A DNA stretch of 33,997 nucleotides from Neptunomonas sp. (GCF_016744175.1 NZ_JADGEV010000045.1:1-33997), one strand, 5' to 3'. Positions 15,144-24,002 are shown, numbered from the stretch's first letter. The notes: generated by a model from the sequence alone, not told the origin. Program-made: numbers and translations.

Positions 15144-15884
15144 ATGTTAGATAACCGTGAAGGTCAGGCTGTTCCTAGTGTTACTTTTCCTGCTCGTGCT
15201 GGTAATGATTGGGTAAATATCAGTACTGATCAATTATTCAAAGGTAAAAATGTTATTGTTTTTGCCTTGCCGGGTGCTTTTACACCTACTTGCTCAAGTA
15301 CCCATTTACCTCGCTATAATGAATTGGCTCCGGTTTTTAAAGCAAACGGTATAGATGATATTGTTTGTATATCTGTGAATGATACCTTTGTTATGAATAG
15401 TTGGGCTGAAGACCAAAAAGCTGAAAATATTACCTTCATTCCTGATGGTAACGGTGAGTTTAGTGCCGGTATGGATATGTTGGTAGATAAAAGTGATATT
15501 GGATTTGGTAAGCGTAGCTGGCGTTACTCTATGCTGGTAAAAGATGGCATTATTGAGAAAATGTTCATTGAACCAGATTTGCCAGGAGATCCGTTTGAAG
15601 TATCTGACGGCGATACTATGCTGAACTACATTAATCCAAATGCTGAGCAGCCTAAACGCGTAACTTTGCTAACTAAGCCAGGGTGTTCACATTGTACTCG
15701 TGCAAAAAAAGCGTTGCAGAGTAAAGGGTATAAATACGAGGAAATTGAACTTGGGCAGCACGGTGTAAGCTTTTCAAGCTTAAATGCACTTTCTGGACAA
15801 GGGACCACACCACAGGTGTTTATTGATGGTGTGCATGTTGGCAGTGCTGATGATTTAGAAGCATGGCTCGTTAAAAATAGCTAA
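15144..15884 (+). CDS. Peroxiredoxin-glutaredoxin hybrid (Prx5-Grx)
   Basis: A 246-aa fusion enzyme. Residues 1-165 are a Prx5-type peroxiredoxin with the peroxidatic cysteine C50 in ALPGAFTPTC. Residues about 170-246 are a glutaredoxin with active site C181-S-H-C184 and the cis-proline/GSH-binding block GTTPQVFIDGVHVG. The same domain order occurs in Haemophilus and Neisseria hybrid Prx5, which reduce hydrogen peroxide and alkyl hydroperoxides using glutathione through the attached glutaredoxin. It is cytoplasmic, with no signal peptide. CAGGAG sits upstream of the ATG. The gene is monocistronic: about 175 bases of upstream region and a terminator right after. An oxidative-stress regulator could act at 15037-15051. 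Confidence 0.95.
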   Translation: MLDNREGQAVPSVTFPARAGNDWVNISTDQLFKGKNVIVFALPGAFTPTCSSTHLPRYNELAPVFKANGIDDIVCISVNDTFVMNSWAEDQKAENITFIPDGNGEFSAGMDMLVDKSDIGFGKRSWRYSMLVKDGIIEKMFIEPDLPGDPFEVSDGDTMLNYINPNAEQPKRVTLLTKPGCSHCTRAKKALQSKGYKYEEIELGQHGVSFSSLNALSGQGTTPQVFIDGVHVGSADDLEAWLVKNS

Positions 15885-15908
15885 ATTTTACGGTATGCGA
15901 AATAGATT

Positions 15909-15936
15909 ACGCCTGTCAGTTTTGATGGGCGTTTTT
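15909..15936 (+). terminator. Rho-independent terminator after the Prx-Grx gene
   Basis: Ten-pair stem ACGCCTGTCA/TGATGGGCGT (two G-U pairs) with loop GTTT, followed by TTTT. Confidence 0.8.
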
Positions 15937-16017
15937 ATGTCCCTTAAGAGTGACTATGGTTCTTTATCTCCTCTCTGTTAAGCTGCATGAACAGCTTTAA
16001 TATGAGGACGTAAAGAG

Positions 16018-17397
16018 ATGCCTGGGACTTTTACTGTTGCTATTCAAGCATTACAAATATTATTAGGAGCACGGCTGGAGACATCCAGTAGTGTCAGGCT
16101 GCATCATGCCCATGATGAGTCTTTCCATACTCCAGCATCGCCTGATGCTGTTGCATTTCCCAAGAGTACTTCTGAAGTATCTGAAATTGCCCGCATTTGT
16201 GTACGCCACCATATGCCTATGTTGCCTTTTGGAACAGGCACCGCTATGGAAGGAGGTGTCAATGCATCTCAGGGAGGGCTAAGCATTGATATGTCATTGA
16301 TGAATAATGTTCTAAGTGTGTCGAATGAGGATATGGACTGTACTGTGCAAGCAGGTGTGACTCGTATACAGCTCAATGAACATTTACGTGATAAAGGGAT
16401 ATTTTTCCCCATTGATCCAGGAGCAGATGCTTCTATTGGTGGGATGACAGCAACCCGTGCTTCAGGGACCAATGCAGTTCGTTATGGAACAATGCGTGAA
16501 GCTGTTTTAGCGTTAACGGTTGTGACGGTTGATGGGAAAATTGTGAAAACGAGTAGTCGGGCTAGAAAGTCTGCTGCAGGTTATGACTTAACACGCTTGT
16601 TTGTTGGGTCTGAAGGCACCCTAGGAATAATTTGTGAAATAAGCCTTAGATTACATGCGATACCAGAGGCTATTTCTGCAGCTGTTTGCTCTTTCGAATC
16701 GATAGACGGGGCGATTAATACAGTAATAGAAACAGTTCAGATGGGGGTTCCTATTGCGCGTATTGAGCTGCTAGATGATGCAGCCATTAAAGCGGTTAAT
16801 GCTTATAGTGGTACGAATTACTCTAGCTTACCTCATCTTTTTTTAGAGTTTCATGGTACCTCTGCATGGGTTGAAGAGCAGGCCACTATAGTCAAAGAAT
16901 TGGCTCATGAAAATTCAGGAAGTGAGTTTCAATGGGCATTGAATACGGAAGATCGTACTGCTTTATGGCAAGCACGGCATGACTTTGCATACGCTGTTCG
17001 AGCTATGCGTCCGAATGCTAGGATTTTCTCAACAGATGTTTGTGTACCTATATCGCAATTAGCAGAATGTATTATTGAAACGCTTGATGATATTAATAAT
17101 GTGGGCATGGCTATGCCTATCGTCGGTCATGTGGGTGATGGGAATTTTCATGTCGTCACCGCTGTTGATACAGAAAATGAAGATGAAATGAAGGTGATTG
17201 ATGCATTTCATACGCGGCTTATCCGTAGAGCATTGAGTTCTGGGGGGACTTGTACCGGTGAGCATGGCATTGGCCAAGGTAAAAAGGCTTTTCTATTAGA
17301 AGAGCTTCCCGCAGGAGTTGAGTTAATGCGAGTGATTAAGCATGCTCTGGATCCTGATAATTTGATGAATCCAGGAAAAGTGATTGATATTGATTAG
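16018..17397 (+). CDS. FAD-linked D-lactate dehydrogenase-like oxidase
   Basis: A 459-aa flavoenzyme of the FAD-binding type 4 / GlcD-DLD group. The N-terminal FAD domain shows PFGTGTAMEGG near 70, QAGVTRIQLNEHLRDKGIFF, and the FAD-contact run ASIGGMTATRASGTNAVRYG. The C-terminal cap domain has HVGDGNFHV and CTGEHGIGQGK, with the metal and substrate histidines, and ends DPDNLMNPGKV. This pattern fits D-lactate dehydrogenase (cytochrome or quinone linked) better than glycolate oxidase subunit GlcD, because no GlcE/GlcF genes follow. It would oxidise D-lactate or a related 2-hydroxyacid to the ketoacid at the membrane. AGGA lies before the ATG. Exact substrate not certain. Confidence 0.85.
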   Translation: MPGTFTVAIQALQILLGARLETSSSVRLHHAHDESFHTPASPDAVAFPKSTSEVSEIARICVRHHMPMLPFGTGTAMEGGVNASQGGLSIDMSLMNNVLSVSNEDMDCTVQAGVTRIQLNEHLRDKGIFFPIDPGADASIGGMTATRASGTNAVRYGTMREAVLALTVVTVDGKIVKTSSRARKSAAGYDLTRLFVGSEGTLGIICEISLRLHAIPEAISAAVCSFESIDGAINTVIETVQMGVPIARIELLDDAAIKAVNAYSGTNYSSLPHLFLEFHGTSAWVEEQATIVKELAHENSGSEFQWALNTEDRTALWQARHDFAYAVRAMRPNARIFSTDVCVPISQLAECIIETLDDINNVGMAMPIVGHVGDGNFHVVTAVDTENEDEMKVIDAFHTRLIRRALSSGGTCTGEHGIGQGKKAFLLEELPAGVELMRVIKHALDPDNLMNPGKVIDID

Positions 17398-17561
17398 TCT
17401 CTGCTTATGTCTTTTTGGTCTTACAACTTTAGTGCTCGGGGCTATACTTATTTAAACTAAGAGCAGATAGACTGGCAGAAACTATTGATTGAGCGGAAGT
17501 GGAGAATAAAAAACTATCCTTATATAACGCATTCTAAATATTATTTCAGGGATCAGGAATA

Positions 17562-19763
17562 ATGAAATTAGTTGCTTTACTGAAAAGGCTTGTTGATCAT
17601 AGTCCTCTATGGCCAGCTGTTGCTATTGTGTTTTTAGTGCTCTTAATCTCATCTTTATTTATCCAAAGTGAAGTTGAAAGGCTTAAGAGTGAATCGTTGT
17701 TTAGAGCCGCAAGCCAAGTGGGTATTATTCGTGCTCGCTTGGAAGGCGAAATAAATGCGAATTTGTCTGTTCTTAAAGCCTTACAAGCAGAAATAACGAT
17801 TAATCCTGACATGGAACAGTCGAGGTTCGATCAGTTAATGAAAGCCCTTTTATCTGATGACTTACATATTCGTCATGTGGCGCTTGCACCTGATCTTACC
17901 ATTAGGTTTGTTTACCCTCTTAAAGGAAATGAGCAAGCCATCGGTTTAAATTACACGGGAAATAAAGACCAAGTTAGCTCTGTTCTTGATGCTATTCAGT
18001 TGAACAAAATGGTGTTGTCAGGGCCCTTAGAATTAATCCAAGGAGGGAAGGCTTTAGTGGCACGCTTACCTGTTTACTTGCGTAAGCAAAATGGGCCCTC
18101 TTTATGGGGGGTTGTATCTGCTGTTTTGGATTACCAAAAAATATTGGATTCTGCTGAGATTACAGAACACTATTATGGTTTGATGCTAGGCATTCGTGGG
18201 AAAGATGGCACCGGCTCAGATGGTGAGTTGTTTTTTGGGTCTGAAGATGCTTTTGGAACAGGTGCTGTTATGACAAATATCACCCTCCCGCATGGCGAGT
18301 GGCAGCTGGCAGTATTGCCTAAGAGCGGTTGGGCAGCCCCAACAAAAAGAATCTACTTATTATGGGTCAGTGCTTGTTTTCTTGCCATCGTCATGGGCGC
18401 GGCAGGCTATTTGTTAGCGCTTGTTTATCAGCAAAAAGCGCAAGCCATTACGACAGCAAACTATAGAGCTAACTTTGATGCTCTTACAGGGTTACCTAAC
18501 CGCTATTTCTTTAGTCAGAGGTTAGAAAGTCTGATTAAAGAGATGCGACGAGAAAAACTAGATTTTGCAGTGTTTTTCATTGATATAGACCACTTTAAAC
18601 AAGTAAATGACAGCACTGGACATGGTGCTGGCGACAAATTATTAGCTGATTTTGCTATGCGCTTGCAGCAGTCAGCACGTGACTCAGATATCGTTGCTCG
18701 TCTTGGGGGAGATGAGTTTGTTCTTGTTTTGCGTAATGTCAGGGATGTCATTCAAGCAGACTTGTTAGCAGAGAAGCTTCAAAAGAAGATTCAGCAGCCC
18801 TTTATGATAGGAGGGCGGCCTTTTTTGGTGACGGCGAGTATTGGTATCGCAATGTATCCTATTGATGGAAAGGATGTTACTGGTTTGTTACTACATTCTG
18901 ACCAAGCAATGTATACAGCAAAACGTGCAGGACGAAACAAGCACTTCTTTTTTAACGAAGGTATGAGGGAAGAGGCTGAGCAACATTTACTGGTACATGC
19001 TGATATTTTACGTGGGTTGAACGCTAATGAATTCGAGCTGTATTATCAGCCCATATTAAACATTAAGAACCAGCAACTTGAAAAGTGTGAGGCACTGATT
19101 CGTTGGAATCACCCTGATAAAGGTTGGGTAATGCCGGATTCATTTATACCCGTTGCCGAACGTACGGGAGCAATTGTTAATATTGGCAATTGGGTCTTGC
19201 AGCAAGCCTGCAAAGATATGCGCACTTTTTTGGAAGCCGATATTGATATTAAAATTGCAGTTAACCGTTCTGTCAGTGAATTTTATTCGGCAAAAGCTTT
19301 TGAGACTTGGAAGGGCATCTTTAATGAGAACGGAGTTGATAGTCACCGGTTTGTTTTTGAAATTACAGAATCGATATTTATGGAGCAGAACTCTATAAAA
19401 ATGAGTGTGATTAATTCATTACGAAATATAGGAGTTCAGTTTGCAGTTGACGATTTTGGTACCGGCTACTCCGCAATTAATTATTTGCGCAACTATCCAG
19501 TGGATTATTTGAAGATTGATAAAAGTTTTATTCAGGATTTGCTATTGGATGAGCAAGATAAAACATTGGTTGAAGTAATTATAAAAATGGGTAGAGCGTT
19601 GGGTATAGTTGTTGTTGCTGAGGGTGTTGAGGAGCAGGCTCAGTTAGATATATTAGAGCAGTTTGAGTGTGACTATATCCAAGGATATTTGCTTTCCAAA
19701 CCTAAGCCACTAGGGCATATTATTGCGATGTGTCACGAGTATATGGATCAGAAAAATACTTGA
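17562..19763 (+). CDS. CHASE-GGDEF-EAL c-di-GMP protein
   Basis: A 733-aa membrane protein. TM1 is about 17-34, a periplasmic CHASE-type sensor spans about 35-260, and TM2 is about 264-290. A GGDEF domain has its motif intact at 382-386, with an inhibitory-site R373-x-x-D376 in place. An EAL domain begins its motif at 510 (CEALIRWNHP). The EAL catalytic set is present: Asn in VNRSVSEF, Glu in EITESIF, VDDFGTGYS, LKIDKSF, VAEGVEEQ, and QGY near the end. Both cyclase and phosphodiesterase chemistry therefore look possible, and the net direction cannot be told. Its stop codon lies inside the terminator hairpin that follows. Monocistronic. Confidence 0.93.
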   Translation: MKLVALLKRLVDHSPLWPAVAIVFLVLLISSLFIQSEVERLKSESLFRAASQVGIIRARLEGEINANLSVLKALQAEITINPDMEQSRFDQLMKALLSDDLHIRHVALAPDLTIRFVYPLKGNEQAIGLNYTGNKDQVSSVLDAIQLNKMVLSGPLELIQGGKALVARLPVYLRKQNGPSLWGVVSAVLDYQKILDSAEITEHYYGLMLGIRGKDGTGSDGELFFGSEDAFGTGAVMTNITLPHGEWQLAVLPKSGWAAPTKRIYLLWVSACFLAIVMGAAGYLLALVYQQKAQAITTANYRANFDALTGLPNRYFFSQRLESLIKEMRREKLDFAVFFIDIDHFKQVNDSTGHGAGDKLLADFAMRLQQSARDSDIVARLGGDEFVLVLRNVRDVIQADLLAEKLQKKIQQPFMIGGRPFLVTASIGIAMYPIDGKDVTGLLLHSDQAMYTAKRAGRNKHFFFNEGMREEAEQHLLVHADILRGLNANEFELYYQPILNIKNQQLEKCEALIRWNHPDKGWVMPDSFIPVAERTGAIVNIGNWVLQQACKDMRTFLEADIDIKIAVNRSVSEFYSAKAFETWKGIFNENGVDSHRFVFEITESIFMEQNSIKMSVINSLRNIGVQFAVDDFGTGYSAINYLRNYPVDYLKIDKSFIQDLLLDEQDKTLVEVIIKMGRALGIVVVAEGVEEQAQLDILEQFECDYIQGYLLSKPKPLGHIIAMCHEYMDQKNT

Positions 19764-19810
19764 CCAACGATTATTAGGAAATGAAGTAATCGTTGGTCAT
19801 TTTTGTTTTT
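19762..19810 (+). terminator. Rho-independent terminator after the CHASE-GGDEF-EAL gene
   Basis: Twelve-pair perfect stem GACCAACGATTA (19762-19773) / TAATCGTTGGTC (19787-19798), followed by ATTTTTGTTTTTT. The TGA stop of the gene overlaps the first stem bases. Confidence 0.93.
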
Positions 19811-19833
19811 TAGAGGGCTTCTCCTTTGCGCAG

Positions 19834-21126
19834 CTACTTCCTTTTTAGAGGCGCAAAACCATCGACAATAACACGGTTCTTAGGTTCACTTGGGCGAGCG
19901 TTTGGCTTCTTGTTTGCTTTCGCTTTTTTGTCGAGTTTCTTTTTCTTTGTTCCTGCCGCTTTTCCTGATGCTTTCAGTTTTTTAGGACCTGCGTAACTCC
20001 CTTCAAGCCCTTTGATAACTCTTCTTTCAAACTGTGTCTTTAAGTACCGCTCGATACTAGACATTAGGTTCCATTCTGTTGGACCTATTAAAGAGATCGC
20101 AACGCCTTGTTCACCTGCTCGTCCTGTTCTGCCAACACGGTGGGTATGATCGTCACCACTGCGTGACATCTCCACATTAATGACAAGATCTATCCCTTTT
20201 ACGTCGATACCCCTAGCAAGAACATCTGTTGCTACTAATACATTAATCTTTCCGCTGGCGAGCAAGCTCATTGCATGCGTGCGTTGCTCTTGAGTTAAGT
20301 CGCCGTGAATCACGCCTGCGCGAATATCGTTATATCGGAGATAGCCATTTAGGCGAGTAGCATTAACTTTCGTGTTAGTGAATACGATGGCTTTTTCAAA
20401 TGAATCGTTTTTCAGTAGCCAGACGAGTTGTTTATCTTTAAGTGCAATATCGTTGGCTAGAATAACTTGTTGGCGAATGCTTGAGTGTACTTCTCGGTGG
20501 CTATTTAGCTTTATCGACACAGGGTCATTCATTGATGCAGTAATGACTGAACGCATACCCGCGTGAGCTAATGTGGCGGAGAAGAGCATAGTTTGGCGGT
20601 TATCAGGGCATGAATTGCAAATACGCTCAACATCTTCTTGAAATCCCATGTCCAGCATACGGTCAGCTTCATCTAATATCAGATGTTCAATGTCATCTAA
20701 TTCTATGGTTTTTTTATCGAGGTGGTCAATGAGGCGCCCCGGTGTAGCAACCAGTATTTCTGGATTTTTCCTGAGCCTTGCCGCCTGAGGTTTAAATGTT
20801 TCACCGCCACAAATTGTATCTGTTTTAATAAAAGTGAATTGAGCGAGCGCATCTATATGCTTAGCAAGCTGTTGAGCTAGTTCTCGTGTTGGTGTGAGAA
20901 TGAGGACGCGGGCTCCACTTTGAGGTGCCGGAGAATCCAATAGTGCATGCAAAACGGGGAGTGCAAAAGCGGCGGTTTTACCGCTCCCTGTTTCGGCTGT
21001 TACCAACACATCTTTTCCAGCAATAGCTGCTGGCATAGTTGCATTTTGAACATCAGTTGGCTTAGTAAAAGATAGTGCGTCGAGTGCTTTGAGCAAACGA
21101 GTATCAAGGGAAAAGTCTGTGAACAC
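19834..21126 (-). CDS. DEAD-box RNA helicase, SrmB-like
   Basis: A 430-aa helicase with Q-motif KPTDVQNATMP, Walker A AETGSGKT near 45, PTRELA, TPGR, LDEADRMLDMGF, SAT, ATDVLARGID and HRVGRTGRAG. The stretch MSRSGDDHTHRVGRTGRAG and the tail style resemble SrmB, which helps assemble the large ribosomal subunit. The last about 60 residues are Lys-rich (KAAGTKKKKLDKKAKANKK), an RNA-binding tail ending in a short hydrophobic motif (VDGFAPLKRK). The start is a GTG at 21126 with GAGAG about 10 bases upstream. It differs in sequence from the RhlE-like helicase at 10.7 kb, so the two are not a recent duplication. Subfamily assignment is moderate. Confidence 0.9.
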   Translation of the reverse strand: MFTDFSLDTRLLKALDALSFTKPTDVQNATMPAAIAGKDVLVTAETGSGKTAAFALPVLHALLDSPAPQSGARVLILTPTRELAQQLAKHIDALAQFTFIKTDTICGGETFKPQAARLRKNPEILVATPGRLIDHLDKKTIELDDIEHLILDEADRMLDMGFQEDVERICNSCPDNRQTMLFSATLAHAGMRSVITASMNDPVSIKLNSHREVHSSIRQQVILANDIALKDKQLVWLLKNDSFEKAIVFTNTKVNATRLNGYLRYNDIRAGVIHGDLTQEQRTHAMSLLASGKINVLVATDVLARGIDVKGIDLVINVEMSRSGDDHTHRVGRTGRAGEQGVAISLIGPTEWNLMSSIERYLKTQFERRVIKGLEGSYAGPKKLKASGKAAGTKKKKLDKKAKANKKPNARPSEPKNRVIVDGFAPLKRK

Positions 21127-21196
21127 CGTGTGCTACTCTCTGAAAATTCATAGTCAGAGTGCATCTTAGCAGAAATGAGCTATCTAGGAGAGAGGA

Positions 21197-21229
21197 AAAG
21201 CAAAACGGCAAGCAAGTTGCTTGCCGTTT
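21197..21229 (-). terminator. Terminator after the DUF4332 gene
   Basis: Thirteen-base inverted repeat AAACGGCAAGCAA (21203-21215) / TTGCTTGCCGTTT (21217-21229). On the minus strand it is followed by TTGCTTTT. It lies between the DUF4332 gene and the helicase, so it separates the two units. Confidence 0.75.
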
Positions 21230-21252
21230 GCGTGTAGTGACTAGGTCAATAC

Positions 21253-21657
21253 TTAGTAATGGATAGCGCGTGGTAATTCTTTAGCTTGTGCCACCCACTC
21301 TTCTATCTGAGCACTCGTTGGCATTTTTTCAGCAAGGTTTTGCTCAGTATTACACTCTTCCATTTTGGCATGAAGGTTTACTCCATTACGTTGTGCCAGT
21401 TCTGGGACTGTGTCAACGCCAGCAAGCTCAAGTAAATCGGCATACACAGTGCTCACGCCTTTTACTCGTGCTAAATCAGCACGATTCAACCAACCTAGGA
21501 TCTCTTTTTCATCTATTCCAGTGTTGTTAGCAACGTCTTTTCGCCCCTTTTTTTCACCGCATACGGTTAAGAAGCTTTCTTGGGTCGTTGCTCCTGCAGC
21601 TTTTAGTTTTTCTGCAGAAGCTTCATTAATGCCTTTGATATCAGTCAGTTTAGCCAT
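21253..21657 (-). CDS. DUF4332 helix-hairpin-helix protein
   Basis: A 134-aa soluble protein. It opens with KLTDIKGINEASAEKLKAAG, a helix-hairpin-helix element, and has a second, similar element at about 60-80 (ADLARVKGVSTVYADLLELA). This doubled HhH layout is the DUF4332 family, thought by fold to bind DNA or RNA non-specifically; no biochemical role is known to me. No membrane segment. It is flanked by a terminator downstream, with its own upstream gap and a GAGGAAATGAAGGC ribosome-site region before the ATG, so it is probably transcribed alone. Confidence 0.8.
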   Translation of the reverse strand: MAKLTDIKGINEASAEKLKAAGATTQESFLTVCGEKKGRKDVANNTGIDEKEILGWLNRADLARVKGVSTVYADLLELAGVDTVPELAQRNGVNLHAKMEECNTEQNLAEKMPTSAQIEEWVAQAKELPRAIHY

Positions 21658-21799
21658 GCCTTCATTTCCTCAGTGTTTGTTCAACCGTTATGAGTAATTG
21701 TAAGTGTGCTACCTGAACAGTAGCGAAATATCGCTACTATCAACAGTAATTAACCTATCATTTAATAGTAAGGCTCCAGATTGGAATGTACCAGCTAAT

Positions 21800-22456
21800 T
21801 CAATACTCAGGGTCTACCTTTGTTAATGAGGAGCTGTTTACGCGAAACCATCCAGCAATGCTATAGCGGTCTTTGTATACTTTCTTTACTTCATGAGGGA
21901 ACTCATCACTTAAGAATATAACGAGAATGCCTGCTTTAGGGTTTACATGAAGTGGTGCGCCGGTATTAGTGTCATAGATTACGAGGTCTCCGCCATCTTT
22001 TTTATCCCAGTTACTATTCAGGTAAAAAACAGTGGTTAATACCCTATTCGTTAGCCCTTTAAAGGCGTCTACATGTTTTTTATAAAATGCGTCGCAAGGG
22101 TAATGGGCAAAGTGGGCTTCATAGTCAAATAATCCCATAAATAGTCTTTTATTCATGGCAATTCTTAATGCTTCCATTTCCAATAAATAAGCCGACTCGG
22201 CATTGTTAGAGGCTGATAGCCAACATATACGGTCTGTTCTTATCGTGTTATTGAGTTGGTGTTGCTGGTTTCGACCAATGCCTGCAGGTTTGAAATGCGT
22301 AGCATGCGTGACTGCTTTAGCAAGCAGGCTGCTGACTAATCCGGGTGGGAGCGCGTCAGTTAATACAATGTATCCTTGCTGTGAAATAGTATTAGCAACT
22401 AAGTCAAGCGTCTCTTCTGTTAATGTGGAGCTATACTGAGTTGGTAAAGTGCTCAA
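21800..22456 (-). CDS. 2OG-Fe(II) dioxygenase, prolyl-hydroxylase-like
   Basis: A 218-aa protein with the iron facial triad H128-x-D130 (KKHVDAF) and H188 (EFPHEV), plus the 2-oxoglutarate-binding R197 (DRYSIAGWFR). The order and spacing fit the SM-20/PHD-like prolyl 4-hydroxylases. The stretch NRVLTTVFYLN followed by DGGDLVIYD is close in style to the Pseudomonas enzyme PPHD, which hydroxylates a proline of elongation factor Tu. Substrate here is inferred, not shown. No signal peptide, so cytoplasmic. It is divergent from the NlpC/P60 lipoprotein gene with 73 bases between them. Confidence 0.88.
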   Translation of the reverse strand: MSTLPTQYSSTLTEETLDLVANTISQQGYIVLTDALPPGLVSSLLAKAVTHATHFKPAGIGRNQQHQLNNTIRTDRICWLSASNNAESAYLLEMEALRIAMNKRLFMGLFDYEAHFAHYPCDAFYKKHVDAFKGLTNRVLTTVFYLNSNWDKKDGGDLVIYDTNTGAPLHVNPKAGILVIFLSDEFPHEVKKVYKDRYSIAGWFRVNSSSLTKVDPEY

Positions 22457-22529
22457 AAAAATAACCCCATGAGAAAAGCAAAAACAGAAGTAAGAGTAAT
22501 TGAATTAATTACAGAGTGGTTAGTGATAT

Positions 22530-23033
22530 ATGATGCAATTTTTAAATACGTGTATTGTCATGTTATTTCGTAAGCGTGTTTATATAGCCATGTGTATGTT
22601 TCTTACAGGGTGTGCTGGGCAAAGTTATCAGCCTGAAGAAACGGCTTACACGCCTGTTAAAAGTCAGTTGCAGGCCCATTTCTCCCGCTGGAGTGGAACG
22701 CCTTATAAATACGGAGGTAATTCTCGACGCGGTGTAGACTGCTCCGCTTTTGTGGCAATGACTTACAAAGAGGTCTTTGATATTTATTTGCCCCGTACCA
22801 CTAGAGCTCAGTCTGTTATAGGAAATGAAGTGTCGAGATTCTCCCTTCTTCCAGGAGATCTTGTGTTGTTCAAAACTGGATTGTTGGATCGCCACGTAGG
22901 AATATATATTGGAAATCAATATTTTATGCATGCATCAGTAAGTAAGGGCGTTACACAATCAAGGTTGGATAATCCTTATTGGAAGAAGAAATACTGGAAA
23001 ACAATTAGACCGACTAATCATTTATTAAAGTAA
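22530..23033 (+). CDS. NlpC/P60 peptidoglycan endopeptidase lipoprotein
   Basis: A 167-aa envelope protein. A lipoprotein signal (MCMFLTGC) puts the lipid-modified Cys at 28, or at 18 if the in-frame ATG at 22560 is used, which gives a more normal signal length. Residues about 45-165 are the NlpC/P60 cysteine peptidase domain: catalytic C71 in GVDCSAF, H122 in RHVGIYIG, and third polar residue H134 in FMHAS. The family (Spr/MepS-like) cuts peptide cross-links in peptidoglycan, usually from the outer membrane, to allow wall growth. GAGTGG upstream of 22530 is a weak ribosome site. A terminator follows. Confidence 0.92.
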   Translation: MMQFLNTCIVMLFRKRVYIAMCMFLTGCAGQSYQPEETAYTPVKSQLQAHFSRWSGTPYKYGGNSRRGVDCSAFVAMTYKEVFDIYLPRTTRAQSVIGNEVSRFSLLPGDLVLFKTGLLDRHVGIYIGNQYFMHASVSKGVTQSRLDNPYWKKKYWKTIRPTNHLLK

Positions 23034-23163
23034 AAAATTGTTCGTAAAACAACCAGCTGTTGTTGGATGTGGAATAGGTATTCCCTAACCAAATACTAAG
23101 AGGTTATGCACAGGTTCCGCTCGTGCTTATGCATAGAGAATGTTGATAAGTGCTAGTAATAGA

Positions 23164-23194
23164 AAAGAGGGTGGTGAGTTTTCTTACCCTCTTT
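23164..23194. terminator. Bidirectional terminator between convergent genes
   Basis: AAAGAGGGT (23164-23172) pairs with ACCCTCTTT (23186-23194) over a 13-base loop. It sits between the NlpC/P60 gene and the convergent Cys/Lys-rich gene. Both flanks are A/T runs, so it can act in both directions. Confidence 0.75.
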
Positions 23195-23215
23195 ATATGC
23201 TAGGTAAGGCGTTGG

Positions 23216-23683
23216 TTACTGGTTTTTGGTTGATTTCTTGGTGTCTTTTTTACTTGTGCTTTTTTTGTTTTTCTTTGAAAGCTTTTCAGTTGATTTTTTG
23301 TCAGATGATTTTGCTTTCTTGGTTTTTTTAGCAGATTTTTCAGCCTTTTCTTTTGCTAGTTTCTGTTTTTTAGTGAGTGCTGGTGTGTTGTTTTTCTTCT
23401 GAATAGATTTTGTTGCTGATTTTTTAGCGGCAGCAGAAGATTTTTCGGTTGTTTTATTCGCTGAGCTTTTTAAAGATGATTTGGGCTTTGCGCGACAGTG
23501 GCTTTTTACACTGGCACCATCAGAGCGTTTATAGCCGGTTACCCAGTAGCACGAATTACTGTTGTTACAGGCGGAATCTGTTTTTCCTTTGCATGCAGAT
23601 GCCGACATGGCTTGAGAGCTGCTAAAAAGAGCAAAGATGATCAAAAATGTACGTAAAAAACGCTGATGGTTTAAATTAAACAT
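23216..23683 (-). CDS. Secreted Cys-motif protein with Lys-rich tail, unknown function
   Basis: A 155-aa protein with a clear signal peptide (LRTFLIIFALFSSSQAMSAS, cleavage near 28-30). A short folded-looking segment with four cysteines follows (C31, C39, C45, C63; core SCYWVTGYKRSDG), enough for two disulfides. The final 90 residues are low-complexity, with 33 lysines plus Ser, Thr and Ala and almost no hydrophobic residues. I do not recognise a named family; small secreted proteins with a similar Cys-Trp-Val-x-Gly-Tyr-x-Arg block occur in other proteobacteria. The exported polycationic tail could bind DNA, lipopolysaccharide or wall polymers; that is inference. It is convergent with the NlpC/P60 gene and shares its terminator. 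Confidence 0.75.
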   Translation of the reverse strand: MFNLNHQRFLRTFLIIFALFSSSQAMSASACKGKTDSACNNSNSCYWVTGYKRSDGASVKSHCRAKPKSSLKSSANKTTEKSSAAAKKSATKSIQKKNNTPALTKKQKLAKEKAEKSAKKTKKAKSSDKKSTEKLSKKNKKSTSKKDTKKSTKNQ

Positions 23684-24002
23684 GTGTTAATTCCTATAGA
23701 AAGTTATTAGTAAGCGATTTCCATTCGCAGAACCATTAAAGGCTACGACAAATGAACCTAAGTTGAACTGCAGATGCTGTTTGATTTGGATGTCTATAGA
23801 AGGTGGATTTAATCTTAGCTGCTACACTAAAGTGTAACTATATTTAGAGCAGGTGAGTTATGAGCGCATCCCTAGAAGAGAAATGAGAATTGCTCTTTTT
23901 TGCACGTGTTATTATCAGAGGATCATGTATGTGGGCACCTCTTTAGCTCATGGATTATGTTTTGAATCCGTTTTTTGTGAGAGAACGTTGTAAAAAGAAG
24001 AG
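23684..24002. other. 319-base intergenic region, possible 8-codon leader ORF
   Basis: This gap lies between divergent genes. It holds the palindrome ACACT-AA-AGTGT near 23824-23835 and a tiny frame at 23860-23886 (MSASLEEK then stop) preceded by AGGTGAG. Just after its codons, AAGAG (23876-23880) can pair with CTCTT (23893-23897) ahead of a six-T run. This resembles a weak leader-peptide/attenuator layout, but the stem is only five pairs. I see no longer gene. Confidence 0.35.

Noticed and set aside
10660-21126. The two DEAD-box helicases or the two GGDEF-EAL genes as recent duplications
   Set aside because: Each pair differs in domain content or in most non-motif residues, so they are separate subfamilies and not local duplicates.
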